A stretch of 64,000 bases of DNA from Parabacteroides gordonii MS-1 = DSM 23371 (GCF_000969825.1 NZ_KQ033919.1:300030-364029); one strand, 5' to 3'; counted from the stretch's first letter, positions 17,971 through 27,760 are shown. Notes: a model not told the origin generated them from the letters alone. Translations and numbers: made by a program.

Positions 17971-19878
17971 TTATTTATCTTCCCAACCTTTGTTTTGTAC
18001 CAGATTCGGGTTCATTACCAGTTCTTCTTTCGGGATAGGCCAGTAGTAGCGGTAGTCATCCCAGGGTAATGTTCCTTTCACTGTATTGGTGTACGGGCTC
18101 TTCGGATAGCAGATAATGAAGCCCTGTTCGTCGACGAATACTGTTTTGTCCAATTCCACTTTGACTGCGATCTCCGGCTTTTCAGTATGTGAACCGTCAT
18201 ACAGATCTTGTACAGCCAGGAAGTTCATTCCACGCAAAGGAACGGTGAACAGTTTACCGGCTTTCCAACGCATCAGGTCTATATAACGATGATTCTCGAT
18301 AGCCATTTCAACGCGGCGTTCGCGGCGGATTTCACGCAACAACGGAGGAACCTGGTATTCCAGTTTGTCTGCATAAATCTTATCCAGACGGGGGTCGGCA
18401 GGTTCGCTACCCACCGTCAGGCGGGCAGACGGGTATTTGCTGAAATCGAAACCGGCACGTTCGCGCAATGCGTTGATCGTTTTGTCTACATCCGATTGAG
18501 ACAGAGTCCCGTTCAGTTCGTATTTGGCTTCAGCATATATCAGCAGTAATTCACCGTAGCGGAATTCGATAGCAGCCTGAATACCTTTTGTGGTACGGTC
18601 TTCTTCTATTTTGTCGCCCATCCAGTGTTTGATCACACGGTAACCGGTTACGGTCGAACCGCTGCCGGTATAGTTCAACCCCGGATAAGTGATACCATTC
18701 GTTTCAATATCGAGAACACCTCCCTGGTAGATCGTTACATGTTCGCCCGGGCGGCAGACAGTTTGTGTCAGACGCGGGTCGCGGTTTTCCAGTTCGGTCC
18801 ATTTGCCGTAACCCAGGAAGTTCGGGTTATTCGTGTAGTTGCCTTCACTGCCTCCGGTATAGATCGGACGTCCGTCGATACAAAGATATTCGTCGATCAT
18901 TCCGCGTGTGGCACCCATCGACTGGCGGTTGGAGTTATTCTGGTTGAAATAACGTTGTGCCGCGTGTCCGACTTTATTTTCCAGATAGGTACGTCCTAAA
19001 ATAACTTCAGGATTGGTCGACAGGTCGATCGCGGTGAACATCTTCCAGTACGCATTTTCTCCGGAGTTGTAAAGAGAGTATTTGCCAATTAAAGCTTCAC
19101 TGGCCTTAACCGCTTCTTCCAGGAATTTATTGGCTGTACTTTGAAGGTTTAGCTCAGTATGGTATTTACGGAATGTACCTTCAAACAGACAGATACGGGC
19201 TTTCAGGAAGTTTGCCTGATCCTTGTTCAGACGGTCTTTTTCCTGGTTGGCTTTTTCCGGTAACCATTCCACTGCTTTGTTGATACACATCAGAACGGAG
19301 TCCATCACCTCTGCGCGTGGAGTACGGGCGGCATACAGCTCTTCCGAGTCCACATTCAGGTCGCGGGTCAACCAAGGCACATCACCGAAGTAAAGCACTT
19401 TCAGATAATAATCCCAGGCTTTGAAGAAATAAGCTTCACCGGCATAGGCGTTTTTCTTTTCCGGGGTAAGTTCAGCTTTGTCGTAATGAGTAAGGAAGAA
19501 GTTTACTTTGCGCAGGTTCCACCAATACCAGCCGGTTTGCTCTGTAGCACCGGTCGGCACAATAAATTCGCCGGCCAGACCGGTGACTTCATTACCTGTT
19601 TTGATACAGTTGTCCGAATAATAGTCACCGTACATCAGCGGACTGCCGACAACGTTCAATACCGGAGTCTTGCCGTCTGACCAACCGCTTCCGTGACCGA
19701 TAATATAAAGAGGATAAAGGCTGTTCAGCATAAGCTTCAGGTCGGTTTCTGTTTTCCAGAAACTTTCGTCCGTAATCTGGTCCTGCGGGTAACGTTCCAT
19801 AAAGTCGTCGTTACAGCTCGGTAATAATACCGAAGCCATTCCGAGTGCCAATATATATTTCTTAAAATTGAATTTCAT
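17971..19878 (-). CDS. SusD/RagB-family glycan-binding lipoprotein (locus 1)
   Basis: This 635-residue SusD-like outer-membrane lipoprotein has the lipid-attachment Cys near residue 22 (L-L-P-S-C-N-D-D-F). The start D-D-F-M-E-R-Y-P-Q-D and the C-terminal R-R-E-R-R-V-E-M-A-x-E-N-H-R-Y-x-D-L-x-R-W motif are diagnostic. It forms a lid over the SusC transporter encoded 41 bp upstream and captures the substrate, which cannot be read from the sequence. Expression is expected to depend on the split hybrid regulator at 23201-27247. Confidence 0.95.
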   Translation of the reverse strand: MKFNFKKYILALGMASVLLPSCNDDFMERYPQDQITDESFWKTETDLKLMLNSLYPLYIIGHGSGWSDGKTPVLNVVGSPLMYGDYYSDNCIKTGNEVTGLAGEFIVPTGATEQTGWYWWNLRKVNFFLTHYDKAELTPEKKNAYAGEAYFFKAWDYYLKVLYFGDVPWLTRDLNVDSEELYAARTPRAEVMDSVLMCINKAVEWLPEKANQEKDRLNKDQANFLKARICLFEGTFRKYHTELNLQSTANKFLEEAVKASEALIGKYSLYNSGENAYWKMFTAIDLSTNPEVILGRTYLENKVGHAAQRYFNQNNSNRQSMGATRGMIDEYLCIDGRPIYTGGSEGNYTNNPNFLGYGKWTELENRDPRLTQTVCRPGEHVTIYQGGVLDIETNGITYPGLNYTGSGSTVTGYRVIKHWMGDKIEEDRTTKGIQAAIEFRYGELLLIYAEAKYELNGTLSQSDVDKTINALRERAGFDFSKYPSARLTVGSEPADPRLDKIYADKLEYQVPPLLREIRRERRVEMAIENHRYIDLMRWKAGKLFTVPLRGMNFLAVQDLYDGSHTEKPEIAVKVELDKTVFVDEQGFIICYPKSPYTNTVKGTLPWDDYRYYWPIPKEELVMNPNLVQNKGWEDK

Positions 19879-19919
19879 AACTGATTATCTTTAATTGTTG
19901 ATTATGATAAATGTATTAT

Positions 19920-22900
19920 TTAGAAACCTACTTGCAGACCGAATGCAACGGAACGCATCATCGGATAGTCGGATGAGATCTGATCCGGGTCGTACAGATT
20001 CGGAACTTTAGTTATTTCAAACAGATTGTAGCCAGACAGGCTAAAGCGTACAGTCGACAATTTTATTTTGTTTGTCCATTCTCTAGGCAACGTATAACCT
20101 ACTGCCAGCGTTTTCAGACGAAGATAGGCGGCATTGAAAATATAACCGGTCTGTGCAACCTGATTCTGTCCGCGTCCTGCATACATCGGATATTTGGCAT
20201 TAGTTCGTTCCGGTGTCCATGAGTTGTTGTACATCTCCCAGTTACCTGCCGTACCGGAGCCACCCCAGAATACGTTATCGTCAATCCAAACGTCTCTTTT
20301 ACCGATTCCCTGGAAGAAGATATTCAGGTCGATGTTTTTCCAGGAAATATTACCGGTGATACCATACTGGAAACGCGGGGTTGTGTTACCGATGATCTTC
20401 CTGTCTCCTGGATCATCTACTGTATTTTCTCCCTTTGATATTTCATTATCACCGTTCAGGTCAGCATATCTGACATCTCCCGGATACCAGGTTGAGGCAG
20501 TAGTCGTTACTTTGTTCTGTGACGGGCCAATTAAGGTGTACTTACCACTCTCGTCGACAGTGAAATCGCTTTCTTGTAGAATTCCTACGGTTTCATATCC
20601 CCAGATTTCACCCATTTTCATGCCGTCATACAATGTATCCAGCAACTTGTTGGGATTCCCTGTGAACTTGACAACTTCAGATTGATAATCGGAAAGAACC
20701 AGTCCGACATCGTAACGGATGCCATTGCTCAGTTGGTCTCTCCATTTCAGACTCAATTCCCAACCGTTAGTTTTTAACTCCCCGGAGTTGCGTTTTGGAA
20801 CAGATGCACCCAGTACGGCTGGAAGTTTGGTTCCGCTCATCAAAATATCGGTAGTCCGGCGAGTGTACCAGTCGAAGGAAGCATCCAAACGTCCGTGCAA
20901 TGCGGTTACATCCAGACCGAAGTCTAATGTCTTGGCTGTTTCCCAGGTAAGGTCGTTCGGAACGATCGCTGTCGGGTTCATACCTTTGATTTGTTCGCCG
21001 TTCATCGACCAAGAGATCAGACTGGCTGCTCCGTAGCTGGCAATGTAGGCGTAGTTGGCCACATTCTGGTTACCTAAAGAACCCCATGAACCGCGCAGTT
21101 TCAGGTTATCCAGCCAACTGCGTGTACCCGTCATGAATTTCTCTTCCGAGATTCTCCAACCGGCGGAGAAAGAAGGGAAGAACTGGAAACGTGTATCCTT
21201 CGAAAAGCGGGAAGTACCGTCGTAACGACCGCTGAACTCAAACAGATAACGTCCGTCGTAATCGTAGTTGGCACGAACGAAAGCTCCGCGGATAGCCCAA
21301 TGCTCAAAGTTATCGCCTGTGTATTGTGCACCGTTGGTCATACCCAGTGTCGGTAGGTCGTTGGTGATGACATCCTCCGCCTTTCCCCATGTTTTACGAA
21401 ACTGATACCATTCCTGATTGAAACCTGCTACGGCGGAAACATTATGTTTGCCGAATGCTTTATTGAAATTGGCGTAAGCGTTTATCGTATAATAATCGGA
21501 ATGTGTCGTTTCTTCTCTTACACTGGAAGGAGATGTATGCGTATTCACCGTACCCTGCCAAGAGTCTACCACATAGTTGCGTACCGGGATAAATTGTTTC
21601 TGGAAATAATCAGTCGGACGGTAAGACAACTCGGCTTTCACATTAAACTCCGGAGTGATCGTGATGGTTGGAGTAATATTGAATACGGCATTCGTATTTC
21701 GGGTTTCTTGCGTTGCCCCATAGGCCAGCCATCCCAGGATATTATCTGTATATGTATTAGGAATCGGATCGTTCGGGCCGGTCATAATCGGCATGTTCAG
21801 GTTACGTCCCGGTTCGTTTTTCATAGCTTTCCATACCGATCCTTTCTGAACGTTCATGAAAGGCTCATTATATTTACTCGTGTTGTATGAGATCTTGGAA
21901 GCAACATCCAGCCAGTCATTAATTTTTGAATTCAGGCTCATATTGATGTTGTAACGGTTCTGTATATCCGTATTGATCTTATACATACCTTCCTGACGCT
22001 GGTACCCCAAAGAGATGTAATAACGCGTTTTGGCAGAACCACCGCTGATAGAGAGGTTGTGGCGCTGAAGCGGTGTCCAGTCTTTCACTCCCACATCGTA
22101 AGGGTTCATGTTCGCTACCCATGTCATGGCAGAGGTACTACCTTCGTTGTAAATCCATGCATTTTCCGGTCTTGGATCTTCCATGTATTTTTTCTTGGCA
22201 GCCAACAAACTTTCCATCCAGGGAGTCACTGTACCACCGGTCATTAAAGCCTGCTTGTTGGAAGCCAGCTGATGGGTGTAAGAGTCCAGGATATCCGGTA
22301 TGCGGGAAGGAGTGTTCCACTGCAGGTTCAGATTGTACGTAACGGTTGCCTTGGAGTCATTCTTACCGGATTTAGTCGTGATCAACATCACCCCGTAAGT
22401 AGCACGTGCACCGTAGATTGCGGAAGCGGAAGCATCTTTCAATACAGAGATATTTTCGATGTCGCTCGGGTTCATCATGTTCAGATAATCCGCATCGACC
22501 TGGATACCGTCTACCATGATCAGCGGACTTCCGGTTTTTACTTCCCATTCGTCCGTCTTGTCCTTTTTCAGACCGATGGATGTACCACCACGCACATTGA
22601 AAGTAGGTGCTGCATTCGGTGATGAGTTGGTAGCTGCTACATTCAAGTTAGGTACAACTCCCTGCAAAGCCTGGCCTACGTTGGCAACCGGCTTGTTTTC
22701 AAGTACCTCCGAACCGATGGAAGCGACGGCACCTGTCAGGTTCACTTTCTTTTGTGTACCGAAACCGACTACGACCACTTCGTCGAGTGCCTGTAAGTCT
22801 TCTCTCATAGCTACGTTTACCACCGTTTTCCCTTTTACAGGGACGGTTTGAGTTTGATACCCCATATAAGAGAATACCAACTCGCCGTTTGCGGGCACAG

Positions 22901-23090
22901 ACTGAAGCCTGAAATTACCGTCCATGTCGGTAATACTACCGGTGGTTGTTCCTTTCACCTGGATTGTAACCCCGATCAAAGCGTCTCCTTTTTCGTCTTT
23001 AACATTACCGGACACGCTGATGTCCTGGGCAAATAATTGATGAGCAAAAAGGAAAAAGCCCATCAAAGTGGTTAAAACTTTGTTCTTCAT
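19920..23090 (-). CDS. SusC/RagA-family TonB-dependent transporter (locus 1)
   Basis: This 1056-residue outer-membrane barrel imports an oligosaccharide or similar ligand. A signal peptide is followed by a carboxypeptidase-regulatory-like domain (about 25-100; G-A-L-I-G-V-T-I-Q-V-K-G-T), a TonB-box region (L-D-E-V-V-V-V-G-F-G-T-Q), the plug (about 120-240) with L-K-D-A-S-A-S-A-I-Y-G-A-R, and the barrel ending in aromatic F. It is complete. It starts a susCD transcript and lies 110 bp after the end of the hybrid regulator gene. Confidence 0.95.
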   Translation of the reverse strand: MKNKVLTTLMGFFLFAHQLFAQDISVSGNVKDEKGDALIGVTIQVKGTTTGSITDMDGNFRLQSVPANGELVFSYMGYQTQTVPVKGKTVVNVAMREDLQALDEVVVVGFGTQKKVNLTGAVASIGSEVLENKPVANVGQALQGVVPNLNVAATNSSPNAAPTFNVRGGTSIGLKKDKTDEWEVKTGSPLIMVDGIQVDADYLNMMNPSDIENISVLKDASASAIYGARATYGVMLITTKSGKNDSKATVTYNLNLQWNTPSRIPDILDSYTHQLASNKQALMTGGTVTPWMESLLAAKKKYMEDPRPENAWIYNEGSTSAMTWVANMNPYDVGVKDWTPLQRHNLSISGGSAKTRYYISLGYQRQEGMYKINTDIQNRYNINMSLNSKINDWLDVASKISYNTSKYNEPFMNVQKGSVWKAMKNEPGRNLNMPIMTGPNDPIPNTYTDNILGWLAYGATQETRNTNAVFNITPTITITPEFNVKAELSYRPTDYFQKQFIPVRNYVVDSWQGTVNTHTSPSSVREETTHSDYYTINAYANFNKAFGKHNVSAVAGFNQEWYQFRKTWGKAEDVITNDLPTLGMTNGAQYTGDNFEHWAIRGAFVRANYDYDGRYLFEFSGRYDGTSRFSKDTRFQFFPSFSAGWRISEEKFMTGTRSWLDNLKLRGSWGSLGNQNVANYAYIASYGAASLISWSMNGEQIKGMNPTAIVPNDLTWETAKTLDFGLDVTALHGRLDASFDWYTRRTTDILMSGTKLPAVLGASVPKRNSGELKTNGWELSLKWRDQLSNGIRYDVGLVLSDYQSEVVKFTGNPNKLLDTLYDGMKMGEIWGYETVGILQESDFTVDESGKYTLIGPSQNKVTTTASTWYPGDVRYADLNGDNEISKGENTVDDPGDRKIIGNTTPRFQYGITGNISWKNIDLNIFFQGIGKRDVWIDDNVFWGGSGTAGNWEMYNNSWTPERTNAKYPMYAGRGQNQVAQTGYIFNAAYLRLKTLAVGYTLPREWTNKIKLSTVRFSLSGYNLFEITKVPNLYDPDQISSDYPMMRSVAFGLQVGF

Positions 23091-23200
23091 ATAGAATAAT
23101 ATTAATAAATGGTTAACTCTTATTAATTAACTCGAGACAAAATTGTCGGTATTATCCAATACGAAAGGTTAATTTTATATCAATGATGGTTAGTTTTGTG

Positions 23201-24364
23201 TCAGCTATCGGTATTTCCGTTAGAATTAACTTTTCGGTATTCTTTTGGTGAAAGACCGTATACCTGCTTAAAGCAAGAAGCGAAATAACCACTACTGCTG
23301 AATGCTACTTTCTCCAGGATCTCGCTTACGCTTAAATCTGTTTCACGCAACATTTGGGCCGCAGCTTCCAGGCGCAGATTTTTGATCATTTCGGCGGGAG
23401 AGAGGGCGGTCAGTGTTTTCGCTTTCCTGTAGAAGTTAGCCCGACTCATGCCTATTTCTTTACAGATCATGTCTACATCCAGGTCGGGATTGGAGAAATT
23501 AGCCTTTACAATAGCCGTGTATTGTTTCAGGAACTCTTCGTCGAGCGGGGATGTCTTTACACCTAACTCGTTGAGATCGATCTTTTTCTCATATTTCTTA
23601 CGAATCTGCTTGCGGGAAGCCAGTAGGTTGCGTACCCGGGCTTGCAGTTGCACGATGTCGAACGGTTTGATGATATAGTCGTCCGCCCCGACGTTATACC
23701 CTTCGGTTATCTGCGACGGCATTGTCTTGGCTGTCAGGAGGATTACCGGTATATGAGACAATTTCTGGCTTTGTTTGACCTGTCGGCACAGTTCGAGCCC
23801 GTCCATTTCCGGCATCATGATATCGCTAATGATCAGGTCGGGCACTTTTATAGCGATTTGTTTGAGCGCTTCTTGCCCGTTCTCTGCTTTTTGTACCTTA
23901 TATTCGTTTTCAAACTGTTTTTCCAGATACTCCAATACATCTTTATTATCTTCCACTATAAGTAATGTCTGCGAAATGACCGGAATTTCTTTCTTATCCG
24001 AAGGAAGGAACTCCTGTGTATTTACCAGTAAAGACGGTTCCGTATGTTTCACCGGATTGCTGACCGGTTTTTGGGGAAGCGGGAGCAAAACATGTATCCG
24101 TGTACCGGCCTGCGGCATGTTTTCAGCCCAGATTATTCCACCATGTTGTTCCACGATAAAACGGGCCAGACTCAATCCGATACCTGAACCTGCAATCTGG
24201 TGGTGTAAGTCCTGCGAAGATCGGTAGAATGGTTCGAAGATTTTTTCGATATCTTCCGAAGCTATACCCTCCCCATTATCAGATACTTGTATGTGTAAAT
24301 AGTAGTCTTCCGAGAGGTCTCTGTTTTGCCAGAGTTTCACACGAACTACGCACTCCTTTAACAC
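23201..24364 (-). CDS. C-terminal part of the split hybrid regulator (ATPase end, receiver, AraC domain)
   Basis: This open part of 387 codons starts in the HATPase domain after the N-box. G1 (D-N-G-E-G-I) and G2 (G-S-G-I-G-L-S-L) are followed by the receiver with phospho-acceptor Asp in L-I-I-S-D-I-M-M-P-E-M-D-G and then an AraC-type DNA-binding domain (last 100 residues, P-A-E-M-I-K-N-L-R-L). The GTG at 24364 is the first possible start but lies in the reversed segment, so this is the tail of the full gene rather than a gene of its own. If expressed alone it would be a cytoplasmic response regulator without kinase input. Confidence 0.8.
   Translation of the reverse strand: MLKECVVRVKLWQNRDLSEDYYLHIQVSDNGEGIASEDIEKIFEPFYRSSQDLHHQIAGSGIGLSLARFIVEQHGGIIWAENMPQAGTRIHVLLPLPQKPVSNPVKHTEPSLLVNTQEFLPSDKKEIPVISQTLLIVEDNKDVLEYLEKQFENEYKVQKAENGQEALKQIAIKVPDLIISDIMMPEMDGLELCRQVKQSQKLSHIPVILLTAKTMPSQITEGYNVGADDYIIKPFDIVQLQARVRNLLASRKQIRKKYEKKIDLNELGVKTSPLDEEFLKQYTAIVKANFSNPDLDVDMICKEIGMSRANFYRKAKTLTALSPAEMIKNLRLEAAAQMLRETDLSVSEILEKVAFSSSGYFASCFKQVYGLSPKEYRKVNSNGNTDS
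24337..24348 (+). repeat. 12-bp inverted repeat, left arm (TCACACGAACTA)
   Basis: The arm is the exact reverse complement of 24767-24778. Read on the plus strand it encodes S-H-E-L joined to the reversed kinase core. Confidence 0.9.
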
Positions 24365-24766
24365 TTATCACCAATCCTCTTGAAGATATGTTGCGCCATA
24401 GTTCCTTCTCTATGGAGGTAAAAAACACGTTGCAACTGATGCGTAAAAACACGCAACGATTGCTTCTACTCGTTAATAATCTTATGGATGTGCAAAAATA
24501 CGACTCGCAAAAAATGGTTCTTCAAAAGGAGAAATTCGATCTGACTGTATTCATTAACGAATTATATGAGTTATTCGCTCCGGTAGCTAGGAACAGGAAC
24601 ATCTCATTTACCCTGAAAAATGATTTTTCGACAGACTTCTGCGTCTATTACGACAGGCAAGAGATTGAGAAAGTGATGTTTAACCTGCTATCGAATGCCT
24701 TTAAGTTCACATCCGAAGGGGGTACAATCGAAATGAAACTATCCGCTCTTTCCAACGAAAATGACA
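24349..24766 (+). mobile_element. 418-bp invertible coding segment carrying HisKA and N-box
   Basis: On the plus strand this segment encodes R-T-P-L-T-L-I-T-N-P-L-E through the N-box N-L-L-S-N-A-F-K-F to N-E-N-D-I-V, the missing centre of the surrounding minus-strand regulator. It has no start codon or promoter of its own that makes sense as a gene. It is bounded exactly by the 12-bp inverted repeats, as expected for a site-specific inversion inside a coding region (an intragenic inverton). Confidence 0.85.
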
Positions 24767-27247
24767 TAGTTCGTGTGAGAAGTTGGTGAAAAGGCGCATT
24801 CTTTCCTCGTGTAATTCTTTCATTTTTTCCTGTTCCAACTGTTTGAAACGAATGCTGCTTTCCAGCTCGTGACGTACTTTCTGATGATAAATAAACCGCC
24901 AGATGATGGTGCCAATAATGATGATATACAAGGTGTAAGCCCACCAGGTTTTGAATGGGGGAGGGCTTACGATGATGCTCATGGAGGCCTCTTGCGGATT
25001 CCACAGATTTTCGCTGTTGGCAACCTTTACTTTGAAATTGTAAGTACCCGGGGCCAAATTACTATAATAAGCGACCTTTCTTCCCCTCACATGGTTCCAC
25101 TCTTTTTCTACTCCTTCCATCCGGTAGGCGTATTGGTTCTGCTTCGGAGAAATAAAGTCCGGAGCAGTATATCCGATGGCAATGTTGGTTTCATTGGCCT
25201 TTAACCGGAGTGGTTGCGTGTTCTTAAATTCTACCGGATTATTATTGATAGATAAGGTGGTCAGATAGACAGGCGGAATATATGTGTTTTTGTTCATTTG
25301 GGAAGGGTTGAAGCATAGTATTCCCTTGTTTCCGGGAAAATAGAGAATACCTTGTTTATCGGTCGTTCCTGCGTGAATTGTAGGTTCCAGCACCAGCTGG
25401 CTGTCGTTCCGGACAGGCGAAAAGCGGTCTTCGGCCGGATCGAAACAGTACAGGTCATTGCCGGATAGAACCCATAAAAGCTGGTTACGGTCGTACACCA
25501 TCGTATAGATATAACCATCCGTGATCCCCTCTTTTCCGGTATACTGTTTGACCAGGTTCAACTCCTTATCGAAGCGGAATATGCTGTTCCCGTAGAATGA
25601 AACCCATATATTTTGCATTGAGTCGGTCTGTATGCCGCTCACTATTCCGGGTTTTATATTATCCGGCAAGTTGAGTTCCGGTGAAGAGACCGTCTTAAGT
25701 GTCTCCTTTTTCATATCATATTTGTAGATGCCCTGTCCGAGTGTCCCCATGACAAACACATCCGGCTCTACTTCCTTTATGGTGGTAACGAAATAAAACT
25801 TTTTGGTTGTCCCGTCCACTGGGAACTGGTTGATCTGTTTGCCATTCTCTATCATGACCAACCCTGTGCTGGAGTTTGTCGGTATCCATAACCTGCCCTT
25901 GCTGTCGTTTAGCAACGTATAGATATCGCCCCGCTGGAAATCGTAAAGCAGGCGGTAATCTTTCCATTTGCGGGAGAACAGGTAGACAGCCCCCTGGTTG
26001 GTGGCACAAATGATGCTGTCTCCTTTTATCAGCAACGATTTGAATATGTTTGAGCTGTAATTGCTTTTGTAAGGCGACTTCTTGGGATAGAATTGCTGGC
26101 TTTGCGTTTGCGGGTTGTAGCAGAACAGTCCGGCTCCTTCCGTTGCGAACCAGATGTTACCTTCGTCATCCTCTTCCCCTTTTCCCAGCAGTCCGGTAAA
26201 TTCGTTGGGGGTGATCTGGTAAAATTGCTTGCGGGCCGGACTGTAGTAATTCAGTCCTTTCCATGTTCCGGCCCATAAGGCTCCGGTGTTATCTTTCAGC
26301 AGGCTGTGCACGGAGTAATAGCTCAATGCCCCCGATTCGTCGGGGTTGAATTTGTAGGGAGTTACTTCCAGCGTTTGCCCGTCTACCTTATTCAGTCCGG
26401 AGAAGGTACCGAGCAGTAAGGTTCCCGGTATCGGTTCGGCGATGGCCCGGACTACGTTGCTGCTTAGCTTTGAGTTGGCGGTATTCAGGTGGACGAACTT
26501 ATTATTCTTTTTGTCCAGGTAGCAGATGCCGGAAGTTTCCGAAAGGATCCACAACCGTTTACTGCTGTCCGTAAACATTCTGCGGATGGCCCCTTTGATC
26601 AGCGAAGACGGATCATCCGGATCGTGTTGGAAATAGTGGACGACTTCCCTCTCTTTGTTCAGTACAGCCATCCCGGCCAATGTGCTGGCGACATACAGAT
26701 TGCCTTCGTCATCTTCCTGAATGCTTTTAATATTGGATGCGATGGGAGTCGACGATAACCAGTCTTTGTAAACGAGCGAGTCGCCCTGTTCGTCATACTG
26801 ATACAGGAATTTCTCGCCGCCCATCAGGAAATCACCGTTGCGGCTTAACATGCAGCAGTGCATGAACCGTGTCTCTTTTACCCGATAGCGTTTGATGTTG
26901 CCCGTCTGTCGTGTGATCTTATGGATACCGTGATCCGTTATTACCCAAATGTTTTTGTTCCTGTCTTCTCCGATATCCAGAATATTGTTATCCGTCAGCG
27001 AACAGGAGTCGGTCGGGTTATTCTTGTAAACGGTAAATTCATATCCGTCGTACCGGTGTAGTCCGCCCCGGGTACCCAGCCATAGGAAGCCGTCGGTATC
27101 CTGGTAGATATGCGAGACAGAACCCTGTGACAACCCGTCTTCCACCCCTATCTGTGTAAAAAAGTATGGAGAGGTTTCCATACCAGCCAAATGTTGGAAT
27201 ACAAGGAAAAAGACAGGCAAAAATAATTTAGTGGTTATTCTTGTCAT
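24707..27247 (-). CDS. N-terminal part of the split hybrid regulator (sensor and membrane helix)
   Basis: In the present orientation this frame makes 846 residues: signal peptide, two-component-regulator propeller blades (I-G-V-E-D-G-L-S-Q-G-S-V-S near residue 33; G-L-W-A-G-T type repeats), Y_Y_Y domain (about 670-750; S-N-L-A-P-G-T-Y-N-F-K-V-K-V-A-N), a membrane helix (W-A-Y-T-L-Y-I-I-I-I-G-T) and the first residues of the kinase to SHEL. Translation then enters reversed DNA and stops after about 20 foreign residues. The product could bind ligand but lacks the kinase core and regulator. A weak -7 match (TATCTTTA, 27314-27307) lies about 60 bp before the start. Confidence 0.85.
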   Translation of the reverse strand: MTRITTKLFLPVFFLVFQHLAGMETSPYFFTQIGVEDGLSQGSVSHIYQDTDGFLWLGTRGGLHRYDGYEFTVYKNNPTDSCSLTDNNILDIGEDRNKNIWVITDHGIHKITRQTGNIKRYRVKETRFMHCCMLSRNGDFLMGGEKFLYQYDEQGDSLVYKDWLSSTPIASNIKSIQEDDEGNLYVASTLAGMAVLNKEREVVHYFQHDPDDPSSLIKGAIRRMFTDSSKRLWILSETSGICYLDKKNNKFVHLNTANSKLSSNVVRAIAEPIPGTLLLGTFSGLNKVDGQTLEVTPYKFNPDESGALSYYSVHSLLKDNTGALWAGTWKGLNYYSPARKQFYQITPNEFTGLLGKGEEDDEGNIWFATEGAGLFCYNPQTQSQQFYPKKSPYKSNYSSNIFKSLLIKGDSIICATNQGAVYLFSRKWKDYRLLYDFQRGDIYTLLNDSKGRLWIPTNSSTGLVMIENGKQINQFPVDGTTKKFYFVTTIKEVEPDVFVMGTLGQGIYKYDMKKETLKTVSSPELNLPDNIKPGIVSGIQTDSMQNIWVSFYGNSIFRFDKELNLVKQYTGKEGITDGYIYTMVYDRNQLLWVLSGNDLYCFDPAEDRFSPVRNDSQLVLEPTIHAGTTDKQGILYFPGNKGILCFNPSQMNKNTYIPPVYLTTLSINNNPVEFKNTQPLRLKANETNIAIGYTAPDFISPKQNQYAYRMEGVEKEWNHVRGRKVAYYSNLAPGTYNFKVKVANSENLWNPQEASMSIIVSPPPFKTWWAYTLYIIIIGTIIWRFIYHQKVRHELESSIRFKQLEQEKMKELHEERMRLFTNFSHELCHFRWKERIVSFRLYPLRM
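24767..24778 (-). repeat. 12-bp inverted repeat, right arm
   Basis: On the minus strand it reads TCACACGAACTA and encodes the S-H-E-L of the upstream regulator half. Plus-strand reading gives TAGTTCGTGTGA, within the codons for V-R-V at the segment's other end. Confidence 0.9.
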
Positions 27248-27248
27248 A

Positions 27249-27722
27249 CTAATAGTTTGTTCGGTTTTTACTCTTGCTTAAGCAATAATTCAATAGTGAT
27301 TTTCCGTAAAGATATAAGTTTTCTCTTAATAACCTATACTTTGTTAAAGTAAATAAAACGGAGACAGACCGGCCGGCCTTGAAACAAAAGTAGGAGAGAA
27401 ACGAAACGGTTGCGCTGTTACTGATTGCAAAAGCACAATCATTGCTTCTGGTTTTCTGAATATTTATCTTGTTTAGGGTAATCATATGCGTACCTCTGGA
27501 AACAGTGATCGTATTTCCAGTTGTCTGTCCATTATCCGTCTGTGTAATGATAAAACTCCCACCACTACCAGACAGACTACCCGACCCACCGCCTGTTTGT
27601 GTATAACTGCTATTTGTAATGGTGATGTTTCCTGTGGAAATGTTAAGGGGTATATTTTCTGCATGAAGCGAAAAGGAGAATAAAAGTGAGAGTAGAACGA
27701 GTAGAGTCGAAATTTTATACAT
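27249..27722 (-). pseudogene. 3'-truncated surface-protein gene fragment
   Basis: The open frame of 157 codons has a clear signal peptide (residues 1-21). Its beta-rich region (about 25-105; N-I-T-I-T-N-S-S, G-N-T-I-T-V-S-R-G, C-A-F-A-I-S-N-S-A-T-V-S) resembles the N-terminal part of the surface protein at 3881. From about residue 106 the sequence turns into unrelated Phe/Leu/Tyr-rich residues and stops 1 bp before the hybrid regulator start. It looks like the 5' remnant of a much longer glycan-binding or adhesin gene cut near 27400. Whether the shortened product is made is unknown. Confidence 0.6.
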
Positions 27723-27760
27723 AAAGAGAGTGAATTTGCAGTTAGTTTTTAATGCTTACC

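Larger units (their letters stand above)
23201..27247 (-). pseudogene. hybrid two-component regulator of locus 1, interrupted by an inverted segment
   Basis: This entry spans the whole locus. In the presumed ON state it encodes a 1348-residue hybrid sensor: periplasmic propeller and Y_Y_Y domain, a membrane helix near residue 760-790, HisKA, HATPase, receiver and AraC DNA-binding domain. Here bases 24349-24766, coding from just after SHEL to I-V-R-V, lie in the opposite direction. The two minus-strand parts share one frame (start positions differ by 2883, a multiple of 3). Reversing the segment gives SHEL-RTPLTLITNPLE at one junction and D-I-V-R-V-K-L-W at the other, with no lost or extra base. 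The intact paralogue at 40596-44684 shows the same order. This is most likely a reversible OFF state rather than a decayed gene. Confidence 0.85.

Noticed and set aside
24229-24789. Plus-strand frame of 186 codons with kinase motifs
   Set aside because: It is the reversed middle of the minus-strand regulator plus read-through at both ends, not a separate kinase gene.
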